Assembly (NCBI GenBank): GCA_945900695.1
Contig: CAMDJU010000149.1
Span: 1-6,816, forward strand
Length of the DNA stretch: 6,816 nucleotides
Direction: 5' to 3'
From: Bordetella parapertussis
GTDB taxonomy: Bacteria; Pseudomonadota; Gammaproteobacteria; Burkholderiales; Burkholderiaceae_C
Part shown: positions 1 to 6,306 of the stretch, one piece after another
Layout: every line of letters begins with the position of its first letter
How positions within the stretch are numbered: position 1 is the first letter of the stretch
Notes under the pieces: generated by a model
The model's database searches: none
What the model was told of the DNA's origin: nothing
What the model saw: only the letters and a program-made list of their open reading frames with translations
Made by a program: the position numbers and the translations under genes

Positions 1-2802
1 CAAAACGTGTTGAGCATTCCGCAAAAAACCACCGGCCAAGCGCGTGAAACCTCGCTGGTGCAACTGGGCTTGAACTTCCCTGCAGACGCCAAGGTGATCA
101 ACGCCGACTTCAACCGCAACGATCCCATCACCTACAACAAAAGCACGGCCCTCACGGTGTACGACAAGGGTGGCAACGGCTACCTGGCCACGGTGTATTA
201 CGTCAAAACCCAAAACGCGTCGGCCAGCCAGCCCACCAACAAATGGCAGACCTTTGTCTACATTGGAGACGCCTTGGTGCAAGCTTCGCTGCAGCAGTCG
301 ACCGACAAGCTGGGCGAGAAACAATATGTGAACAAGTACGGCGAAATCAAGCCGGAAGGCGAGGTCAGTGACTTGCTGGTCAACGCCAAAACCAAAATGT
401 TCTCGCTCAACCAATTGACCGATGTGCGCGACTCTGTGCCAGCGGCGGTCAGCGGTGCGAAGGTGGGCAGTTATTTCAAAACTGCCGATGACCCCCACGA
501 CTTCAACGGTTTATCGGCCAAGGACAAGGCCAGCTTGACCAAATTCATGCGCGTATCGGTCGATGGCTCGAACGCATTGGACTTGGACATGAGCTCGCTG
601 GAGGGGGCCAGCCTCACGGGCTCTCAAATCGCCAGCAAGTTGACCAACGAGTTGAACAAACAATTTGGCGACCAGCGCTATTGGAACCTGACCAACGCCA
701 CCGCCGCAGAGCCCATTGTGCTGATGTACGGCGTGAACGACCAAGGTACGGCGCAAAACGAGTTGTCTCTGGATTTGAGCAAAACCACGCTCTATGAGAC
801 TGGGAAAAAATTAGAAGAGCTCACCACCGAAGAAGTGGTCGCCGCTTTGCAAAAAGAAATTAACGAGCAGGTGGTGACGGCCAATGCGGCCAATGCAGCC
901 TTCAATCTCACCAAATCGCCCAGCGCCGCTGCCAAAACGGCCATTGATGCCATCACCGTGAGCTACGACGAAGCCTCGCGTGGTTTCAAGTTCAAGCAAT
1001 TGGGCACGGCAGAAAGCGCGCAAAAAACCATTGCCATTCGCGCTACCACCAACAACAACGAGGTGTTGGGTTTGAGCACGGCGGCCACCACCTTGGACAG
1101 CACTGGCGGCTACGGCAGCTATGTGGGTGCCAACGGCAACTTCATCCGCCCCGCCACGCAACAGCGCTTTGGCCTGAAGGTCGAGTTTGACAGCGTCAAA
1201 CAAACCTTCTCCATTTCTTCTGGTACCACGGGCGACGCCTCGACCATCAAGCTCGAAGTGCCCCAAACCTACGTGGACACCACGGTCACCAAGGTGACCG
1301 AAACAGCCACCTTGTCATTCCATCCCATGGCCACTGGCCAAAGCTTGACCGTCGGCGCTTTGACCTTCACGGCCACCAGCAACCTCTCTGGCGACGCTGT
1401 GGCCGCTGCTTTTGCCAGCTTGGCCAACAATGCAAACACCAAAGGCGGCATCACCGGCGGTACCTATTCAGGCGCTTTGTCGGGCTGGACTTCCGGCGCG
1501 GTAACGGGCAGCAGCGTGACTTTCACCAGCACCACCACAGAAATCGACGTGGAGGACATTGTGGTCAGCGGCTCAGCCCCGCCGCCTGCTATTGCAGTCA
1601 CCCAGGGCGACAGCGGCATTAAGTTCTGGAGCGATTTGACCAAAGCCCAGCAAGAAACTTTGACCACAGCCGGTGTCATCCCTTCAGAGGGCCATGCCGG
1701 CACCTTGTTGGGTTTCAGCGTATCGGCCGAAGTGGTCACCAAACCCGATGCCATCCGTGGCGTGCCTTCAGGCCAAGCCGTGGTCACCGGCTCGCCCGTG
1801 ACCATCAACGTGAACAACAACTTTGTGGTCGATGCGACCAACAACAAATTCGTGGTGGCGGTTGACGACGTCAAAGGCACTGTGGAGTTGCCCTTTGGCA
1901 GCACCTACACCTTGGACAGCTTCAAGGCCGAGCTGGAAAAACGCATCAACCAATTGGCCAACTCGGCGGGCAGCACGGTCAACGGTGTCAAAGTGGATTT
2001 CGACCGCAGTAAAGGCGCTTTCACTTTCAAAAGCGGCACCGCCACCTCCAACTCGTTTATCAAAGTGTCGGGCGCCACCACCTGGGGCTTGGCCAACATC
2101 GATGCGGGCCGTGGGTCCACCTCCACCTGGATCAAGCCCACCCAGTTCACCGAAGAAATGGACGGTGTGCCGGTGGCCAAGTACATCGACGAGTTTGGCC
2201 GCGAGACCAACAGTGCCGACGGCTTCACTGCCTTGCCCGAGTGGTCGCCCATTTACCTGGACAAAGGTGAGCTGACCTTCAACACAGGCGGTAACCTCAT
2301 TTCCCCCAAAGCCGGCTCCCAGTTGGACACGGTTTACCTGGCAGACGGTAAGGGTGCTTTGACCATCAACATCGACTACTCCAAGTCGACCCAGTTTTCA
2401 TCGCCCTATGCGGTGTTGTCACAGTCGCAAGACGGTGCCCCCGAGGGTGACTTGGTGGGTGTGAGCATTGGTGACGACGGTCTGGTCAATGCCAGTTATT
2501 CCAACGGCACGCAAAATTCTTTGGGCAAGGTGGTGTTGGTCAACTTCTCCAACCCCTCAGGTTTGCGCCAGATTGGTGACTCCAGCTACTACGCCAGCTC
2601 ACAGTCGGGCAAGGCCAAGATCGGCGAAGCCGGTTCGGCCGGTTTCGGTACCGTGCGCTCAGGCGCCACAGAGCGTGCCAACGTGGACTTGACGCAAGAG
2701 TTGGTGGACTTGATCACCGCCCAGCGTAACTTCCAAGCCAGCGCCAAGGCCATTGAGACCAGCACCACGCTGACCCAGGCCATCATCCAAATTCGCGCTT
2801 GA
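1..2802 (+). CDS. flgE: Flagellar hook protein FlgE, oversized, 5'-truncated by the window edge
   Basis: FlgE polymerises outside the cell into the hook, the universal joint between rod and filament. The frame is open from base 1, so the GTG at 7 is almost certainly an internal valine codon; the N-terminal D0/D1 part (SGLNAA...NNIANxxTxGFK type) lies upstream. Residues are counted from that GTG. Residues 39-89 (TALTVYDKGGNG, YYVKT, KWQTFVYIGD) match the first half of the FlgE D2 domain. Residues 754-830 (KGELTFNTGGNLISP, STQFSSPYAV, GDLVGVSIGDDG) match the second half. The C-terminus (about 876-931: ERANVDLTQELVDLITAQRNFQASA) is the D1/D0 helix shared by FlgE, FlgF and FlgG. About 660 residues separate the D2 halves, whereas Salmonella FlgE is about 400 residues in total; the complete protein here is probably about 1,070. 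The insert holds divergent repeated modules and a Gly/Ser/Thr-rich module (about 431-521). Large hook proteins with extra surface domains are known in other bacteria, for example Helicobacter and Campylobacter. Identity is very secure; the insert's function is unknown. Confidence 0.97.
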   Translation, partial: QNVLSIPQKTTGQARETSLVQLGLNFPADAKVINADFNRNDPITYNKSTALTVYDKGGNGYLATVYYVKTQNASASQPTNKWQTFVYIGDALVQASLQQSTDKLGEKQYVNKYGEIKPEGEVSDLLVNAKTKMFSLNQLTDVRDSVPAAVSGAKVGSYFKTADDPHDFNGLSAKDKASLTKFMRVSVDGSNALDLDMSSLEGASLTGSQIASKLTNELNKQFGDQRYWNLTNATAAEPIVLMYGVNDQGTAQNELSLDLSKTTLYETGKKLEELTTEEVVAALQKEINEQVVTANAANAAFNLTKSPSAAAKTAIDAITVSYDEASRGFKFKQLGTAESAQKTIAIRATTNNNEVLGLSTAATTLDSTGGYGSYVGANGNFIRPATQQRFGLKVEFDSVKQTFSISSGTTGDASTIKLEVPQTYVDTTVTKVTETATLSFHPMATGQSLTVGALTFTATSNLSGDAVAAAFASLANNANTKGGITGGTYSGALSGWTSGAVTGSSVTFTSTTTEIDVEDIVVSGSAPPPAIAVTQGDSGIKFWSDLTKAQQETLTTAGVIPSEGHAGTLLGFSVSAEVVTKPDAIRGVPSGQAVVTGSPVTINVNNNFVVDATNNKFVVAVDDVKGTVELPFGSTYTLDSFKAELEKRINQLANSAGSTVNGVKVDFDRSKGAFTFKSGTATSNSFIKVSGATTWGLANIDAGRGSTSTWIKPTQFTEEMDGVPVAKYIDEFGRETNSADGFTALPEWSPIYLDKGELTFNTGGNLISPKAGSQLDTVYLADGKGALTINIDYSKSTQFSSPYAVLSQSQDGAPEGDLVGVSIGDDGLVNASYSNGTQNSLGKVVLVNFSNPSGLRQIGDSSYYASSQSGKAKIGEAGSAGFGTVRSGATERANVDLTQELVDLITAQRNFQASAKAIETSTTLTQAIIQIRA
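535..2148 (+). repeat. Divergent repeated modules inside the FlgE insert
   Basis: At the protein level the insert repeats a pattern: a short strand, a helix ending in a Leu...Asn motif, then a V-x-x-D strand, an F-x-F/S strand, a Gly-Thr turn and an Ile/Ala-Thr strand. Helix examples are IASKLTNELNKQFG (about 208-221), VVAALQKEIN (277-286) and FKAELEKRIN (639-648). Strand examples are VSYDEASRGFKFKQLGTAES (318-337), VEFDSVKQTFSISSGTTGDA (392-411) and VDFDRSKGAFTFKSGTATSN (663-682). The second strand example aligns with the third at the F-D, F-x-I/F and S-G-T positions. This resembles the flagellin/hook 'IN' type modules, but I name that family from memory. The copies are too divergent to show as DNA repeats, which argues for old duplication. 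Boundaries are approximate. Confidence 0.6.
1297..1566 (+). other. Gly/Ser/Thr-rich surface-protein-like module within FlgE
   Basis: Residues about 431-521 of the truncated FlgE form a compact, Lys/Arg-poor, beta-rich block with the elements GQSLTVGALTFTAT, AVAAAFASLA, GGTYSGALSGW and SSVTFTSTTTEIDVEDIVVS. The pattern 'aGQ-x-x-TVggLTFTAt ... VAaAFasLA ... GtySGaLsGW ... VTFTSTt' resembles a repeat I recall from very large secreted or surface-layer-like proteins of betaproteobacteria; I could not check this. It lies between the strand STIKLEV (412-418) and the strand LLGFSVSAE (about 566-574), which look like two parts of one hook module, so it may be nested inside another module. Codon use is like the flanks, so any acquisition is not recent. 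No activity is assigned. Confidence 0.5.
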
Positions 2803-2827
2803 TCGCATTGACTGAGAGCCCCCCACC

Positions 2828-3592
2828 ATGGACCGCCTAGCCTTCAACGCCGCTGCCACCATCAACGAGATGCGCATGGCCCGACAGCAGTTGTCGCACG
2901 AGATGGCCAATATGAACACCAATGGCTTCAAAAAAAGCTACGAGGTGGCTTTGATCGCCCACAAGGCGTCAGGGCAGGGCTTCGATTCACGCTTTCAACC
3001 ATTGGCCGTGCCCACCGACTTGATCCAACTCCGACCTGGGCCCCTGATTGCCACCGGCCGTGAGCTCGATGTGCTGCTCAATGGCAATTCGGTCATGGGC
3101 GTGACCGCCGAAAACGGTGAGCTCGCCTTCACCCGCCGTGGTGACCTGCGTGTCAATACGAGTGGCGCCTTGGAAAACGGGTTGGGCCAATTGATCCGCA
3201 ACGATGAAGGCGGCAACGTCACCATTCCAGCCGGTTTCATGGCCCGTATCGCTGACGACGGCACTGTGTTTGCCAATGACCCATCCCAACCGGGCGTGCC
3301 CCAGCAAGTGCCGGTGGGCCGTTTGCTGTTGCGCGACGCCAGCCAAACGCCGCTGCGCCGGCGCGAAGACGGTTTGTTCAAAGCTGACGGACAACCGTCA
3401 GGCACAGATTTTGCAAGTGGTACTGAGCCCGTCTCTTTGACAGTGCGTGCCTTGGAAGGCAGCAACGTCAATCCGATGGAGGCGATGGTCAAGATGATCG
3501 AACACAGCCGCGCATTTGAGCAGCAGGTGAAGATCATCAAGAACTCCACAGAAAACGATCAAGCAGGTGCAGCGATGATGAAGCTGGCCTGA
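2828..3592 (+). CDS. flgF: Flagellar proximal rod protein FlgF
   Basis: FlgF is an axial protein of the proximal rod, exported by the flagellar type III apparatus and assembled in the periplasm. At 254 residues it matches the usual ~250. The C-terminal helix has LEGSNVNPMEAMVKMIEHSR followed by AFEQQVKII, and PVGRLLL plus DGLFKADGQ are typical of FlgF. The ATG at 2828 is 25 nt after the flgE stop, with a weak GAGAG at 2814-2818 as the only ribosome site. The N-terminal rod motif, usually NNLANxxTxGF, reads HEMANMNTNGFKK (about residues 24-36), so it is divergent but still in place. The central 'GDGFF/W' strand, normally aromatic, reads NGNSVMGV. The order after flgE and before flgG and the length separate it from FlgG, its closest relative. 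Confidence 0.95.
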   Translation: MDRLAFNAAATINEMRMARQQLSHEMANMNTNGFKKSYEVALIAHKASGQGFDSRFQPLAVPTDLIQLRPGPLIATGRELDVLLNGNSVMGVTAENGELAFTRRGDLRVNTSGALENGLGQLIRNDEGGNVTIPAGFMARIADDGTVFANDPSQPGVPQQVPVGRLLLRDASQTPLRRREDGLFKADGQPSGTDFASGTEPVSLTVRALEGSNVNPMEAMVKMIEHSRAFEQQVKIIKNSTENDQAGAAMMKLA

Positions 3593-3598
3593 TGCAAC

Positions 3599-3618
3599 GA
3601 CCGGTCTGATGGCTGGTC
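3599..3618 (+). other. Small inverted repeat in the flgF-flgG gap
   Basis: GACCGG (3599-3604) can pair with CTGGTC (3613-3618), a 6-bp stem including one G-U pair, around an 8-nt loop. No T-run follows, so it is not a standard intrinsic terminator. It sits in the longest intergenic gap (52 nt) and could be an RNA processing or stability element, or chance. Confidence 0.25.
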
Positions 3619-3633
3619 ATGAAGTGAAAGCAC

Positions 3634-3639
3634 AGAGGT
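3634..3639 (+). promoter_or_regulatory. Ribosome binding site of flgG
   Basis: AGAGGT lies 5 nt before the ATG at 3645. It is one of the two clear Shine-Dalgarno sites in the window (the other precedes flgK) and supports that start codon. Strong initiation fits the need for more FlgG (about 26 copies per rod in Salmonella) than FlgF. Confidence 0.7.
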
Positions 3640-3644
3640 AAGCC

Positions 3645-4430
3645 ATGGACGCATCATTGTGGGTATCGAAAACCGGGTTGGACGCGCAGCAAACGCGCAT
3701 GAACGTCATCTCCAACAACTTGGCCAACGTCAATACCACGGGTTTCAAGCGCGACCGCGCTGTTTTTGAAGACTTGCTGTATCAAAACATCCGCCAAGCG
3801 GGCGGCCAAACCACGGCCATCACCCAATCGGCCACTGGCTTGATGCTGGGCACGGGTGTCAAGATCAATGCCACCGAAAAGCTCCACGCCCAGGGCAACC
3901 TGATCAACAGCCAAAACCCTTTGGATGTGGCCATCTTGGGTGACGGTTTTTTCCAAATTCAGCAGCAAGACGGCACCACGGCCTATACCCGTGACGGCGC
4001 GTTCAAGCTCTCATCCACGGGCCAGTTGGTCACCTCCGATGGCTTTTCGCTGCAACCGGTCATCACCATTCCCAACAACGCATCGAGCTTGACGATTGGT
4101 CGCGATGGTTCGGTGTCGGTTGAGTTGGTCGCCGGTGGCGGCCAGCAAGTCATTGGTCAGTTGCAAATTGCGCGCTTTGTCAATCCATCGGGCCTCAAAC
4201 CTTTGGGCAGCAACTTGCTGGCCAACACCGCTGCCAGCGGTCAACCCCAGTTGCTGCAGCCCGGCGTCAATGGCGCGGGCATCCTCAACCAGGGTTCGTT
4301 GGAAGCCTCCAACGTCAACGTGGTGGAAGAAATGGTCAACATGATCGAAACCCAACGCGCCTACGAGATCAACTCCAAGTCGATCTCGGCGGTGGACAGC
4401 ATGCTCAAGTTCTTGAATCAAAACATGTAA
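3645..4430 (+). CDS. flgG: Flagellar distal rod protein FlgG
   Basis: FlgG forms the distal rod that passes through the P and L rings and carries the hook. The 261 residues match the Salmonella length (260) nearly end to end. Hallmarks in order: SLWVSKTGLDAQQTRMNVIS at residues 4-23, NNLANVNTTGFKRDRAVFED just after it (24-43), then LLYQNIRQAGGQTT, the FlgG-specific stretch thought to keep the rod straight. DVAILGDGFFQIQ and TAYTRDGAFKLSSTGQLVT follow, then ITIPNNASSLTIGRDGSVSV. The C-terminal helix has LEASNVNVVEEMVNMIETQR followed by AYEINSK. The start is supported by the nearby ribosome site and by family alignment. This is the most conserved protein in the window and shows no irregularity. 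The stop is 9 nt before flgH. Confidence 0.98.
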   Translation: MDASLWVSKTGLDAQQTRMNVISNNLANVNTTGFKRDRAVFEDLLYQNIRQAGGQTTAITQSATGLMLGTGVKINATEKLHAQGNLINSQNPLDVAILGDGFFQIQQQDGTTAYTRDGAFKLSSTGQLVTSDGFSLQPVITIPNNASSLTIGRDGSVSVELVAGGGQQVIGQLQIARFVNPSGLKPLGSNLLANTAASGQPQLLQPGVNGAGILNQGSLEASNVNVVEEMVNMIETQRAYEINSKSISAVDSMLKFLNQNM

Positions 4431-4439
4431 GGCCTGATC

Positions 4440-5123
4440 ATGAAATACCTGATTTTGTTGGTTTGTATCTCCACCCTGCTGGGTGGTTGCGCCAATACCG
4501 ACCTGACCCAAAAAACCCTGACCCATTCGCCCGACTTCGCACCGGTTTATCCGCTCGCCAGCGACGCCAACCGCATTCCCACGGGTGGCATTTATGGCAA
4601 TCGCCAAAGCGACGCCTGGTTTGGTCGGGGGCGCAATTTCCAAGTCGGCGACATCATCACGGTGTTGCTCGATGAATCGACCCAAGCGGCACGCACGTCC
4701 AACACCGACTTGAGCCGCGAAGCCAAAAACACCGGCCTGCCCACGGGCTTGAACACCGAAATCGGCAAGATCAGCCCTTTTTTACAAGGCATTGACCTCA
4801 GCTCCTCCGGTCAGACCAGCAAAGGCAAAGGCGTGGCCGATCAAAAAGCCACCTTGAAAGGCTCTTTGGCCGTCACCGTGGTCGAGGTCTTGGCCAATGG
4901 CAACCTGATGGTGCGTGGCGAGAAAAAACTCGGCTTGGCCGAAGGCACCGAGGTCATCCAGGTCTCGGGCATCATCCGCCCGCAAGACGTGGGCCCCAAC
5001 AGCACGGTGCAATCGCTGCGCTTGGCCAATGCCCAAATTGCCTACCGCGGCAATGGCGATGTGGCCAATGCCGCCAAGGCCGGTTGGGGCACCAGCGCTT
5101 TGCATCGCTTTTGGCCCTTTTGA
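4440..5123 (+). CDS. flgH: Flagellar L-ring lipoprotein FlgH
   Basis: FlgH forms the L ring, the bushing through which the rod crosses the outer membrane. The N-terminus is a lipoprotein signal peptide: MK, a hydrophobic stretch, then lipobox LGGC with the acylated cysteine at residue 17. Alanine at +2 fits transport to the outer membrane. Family signatures are GGIYGNRQSDAWFGRGRNFQ then VGDIITVLLDES (about residues 50-80), KGKGVADQKATLKGSLAVTV, NGNLMVRGEKKLGLAEGTE, VSGIIRPQDV and, near the end, ANAQIAYRGNGDVANAAKAG, closing with a WPF C-terminus. Length 227 compares with 232 in Salmonella. The ATG is 9 nt after flgG; a weak AAGG (4429-4432) overlaps the flgG stop, suggesting translational coupling. 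The other cysteine, C9, is inside the signal peptide. Confidence 0.97.
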   Translation: MKYLILLVCISTLLGGCANTDLTQKTLTHSPDFAPVYPLASDANRIPTGGIYGNRQSDAWFGRGRNFQVGDIITVLLDESTQAARTSNTDLSREAKNTGLPTGLNTEIGKISPFLQGIDLSSSGQTSKGKGVADQKATLKGSLAVTVVEVLANGNLMVRGEKKLGLAEGTEVIQVSGIIRPQDVGPNSTVQSLRLANAQIAYRGNGDVANAAKAGWGTSALHRFWPF

Positions 5124-5148
5124 GTTGACGTCTGGCTGAAAGCAATCC

Positions 5149-6291
5149 ATGAAATTCAACACATTCCGACGTGGCCTGTGCCTGGCATTGGTGGGCGCCT
5201 TGTTGGCCACCCCTGCCGCTTGGGCCGATCGCGTCAAAGATCTCACCACGGTCGCCTCGCAGCGATCCAACCAATTGATCGGCTTTGGCTTGGTCGTGGG
5301 TTTGCAAGGCACGGGCGACGACGCCTCGGTGCCCTTCACCACCCAGAGCATGAAAGCCATGCTGTCGCAACTCGGTGTGCGCATCGATGGTCCCCTGTCT
5401 GACTTTGAGCAAGCCGCAGCGGCCAGCCGGGTCGACATCAAAAACGCCGCTGCCGTGCTGGTCACGGCGGACTTACCTGGTTTTGCCAAACCTGGCCAGC
5501 GCATCGATGTCAACGTGGCCTCGATTGGCAAGGCCAGCAGCCTTCGCGGGGGCAGTTTGATCCTCACCGCTTTGCGCGGTGTGGACGGTGAAATTTATGC
5601 CTTGGCCCAAGGCTCGGTCACGGCCACGGGCATTGATGCGGCGCAGGCTGGCTCCAAAGTGGCCATTGGGGTGCCCACGGCGGCGCGCATACCGTCTGGG
5701 GCCATCGTGGAGCGCATGGTCGACACCCCATTTGACAAAGCCGAAAGCCTGGTGCTGAACCTGCGTGACAACGATTTCTCCACCAACTCGGCCATCGTCA
5801 GTGCGATCAATTCAAAGTTTGGCCCCAACGTGGCGCAATCGATCGACGGCACATCTATATCGGTACGAGCCCCTCAAGACTTGAGCCAGCGTGTGACATT
5901 TATGAGTATGTTGGAAAACATCGAAGTCGTGCCGGGCGAGCCCCCAGCGCGGGTGGTCATCAACGCCCGCACCGGCACCGTGGTGATCAACCGCTCGGTG
6001 CGTGTGTCCCCAGCAGCGGTGTCGCATGGAACGATTTCGGTGGCGATTGCCGCCACCAACGAGGTCTCCCAGCCCAACGCCTTGACGCAAGGCCAGACCG
6101 CTGAGGTGCAAAACGCCCAGGTGAATGTGGCCGAGCCGAACAAACCCATGTTTTTGTTCAAGCCCGGCGCCGAGCTGCGCGACATTGTCGATGCGGTCAA
6201 CCAAGTGGGCGCCTCGCCCTCGGCCCTGATCGCCATCCTCGAAGCCCTTAAAAGCTCGGGCAGCTTGCGCGCAGAACTCGTCATCATTTAA
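5149..6291 (+). CDS. flgI: Flagellar P-ring protein FlgI
   Basis: FlgI is exported by Sec and forms the P ring in the peptidoglycan layer, around the FlgG rod. A signal peptide is clear: basic n-region (KFNTFRR), hydrophobic core, and cleavage likely after AWA at residue 26, leaving DRVKDLTTVASQRSNQLIGF, continuing GLVVGLQGTGDD, the family's hallmark. Other signatures are FTTQSMKAMLSQLGV, NAAAVLVTADLPGFAKPGQR, SLRGGSLILTALRGVDGEIY followed by ALAQGS, ARVVINARTGTVVIN and the C-terminus LRAELVII. At 380 residues it is slightly longer than Salmonella FlgI (365), partly from a short insertion near residues 80-95 (DGPLSDFEQAAAAS). Both cysteines of the enterobacterial disulfide are replaced: Ala in VSPAAVSHG and Ser in SSGSLRAEL. 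The start has only a weak GAAAG (5138-5142). Confidence 0.98.
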   Translation: MKFNTFRRGLCLALVGALLATPAAWADRVKDLTTVASQRSNQLIGFGLVVGLQGTGDDASVPFTTQSMKAMLSQLGVRIDGPLSDFEQAAAASRVDIKNAAAVLVTADLPGFAKPGQRIDVNVASIGKASSLRGGSLILTALRGVDGEIYALAQGSVTATGIDAAQAGSKVAIGVPTAARIPSGAIVERMVDTPFDKAESLVLNLRDNDFSTNSAIVSAINSKFGPNVAQSIDGTSISVRAPQDLSQRVTFMSMLENIEVVPGEPPARVVINARTGTVVINRSVRVSPAAVSHGTISVAIAATNEVSQPNALTQGQTAEVQNAQVNVAEPNKPMFLFKPGAELRDIVDAVNQVGASPSALIAILEALKSSGSLRAELVII

Positions 6292-6306
6292 CGCCGCCTG
6301 AACACC

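Noticed and set aside
7..9. GTG at 7 as the start of flgE
   Set aside because: The frame is open upstream, no ribosome site is visible, and the essential N-terminal D0/D1 segment of FlgE would be missing; the gene is cut by the window edge.
1297..1566. Recent horizontal insertion in flgE
   Set aside because: Codon choice and GC match the flanks and there are no flanking DNA repeats; only an old acquisition or slow divergence is compatible.
1823..2275. Plus-strand open frame of 150 codons within flgE
   Set aside because: Pro/Ser/Ala/Trp-rich translation typical of a shifted frame; the flgE frame through this region is clearly the coding one.
3599..3618. Intrinsic terminator after flgF
   Set aside because: The stem is short with a wobble pair and no U-tract follows; the next gene is the co-assembled flgG.
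4011..5567. Two long minus-strand frames (4011-4685 and 4782-5567)
   Set aside because: They are antisense to flgG, flgH and flgI, span gene boundaries and show no family motif or proper start context.
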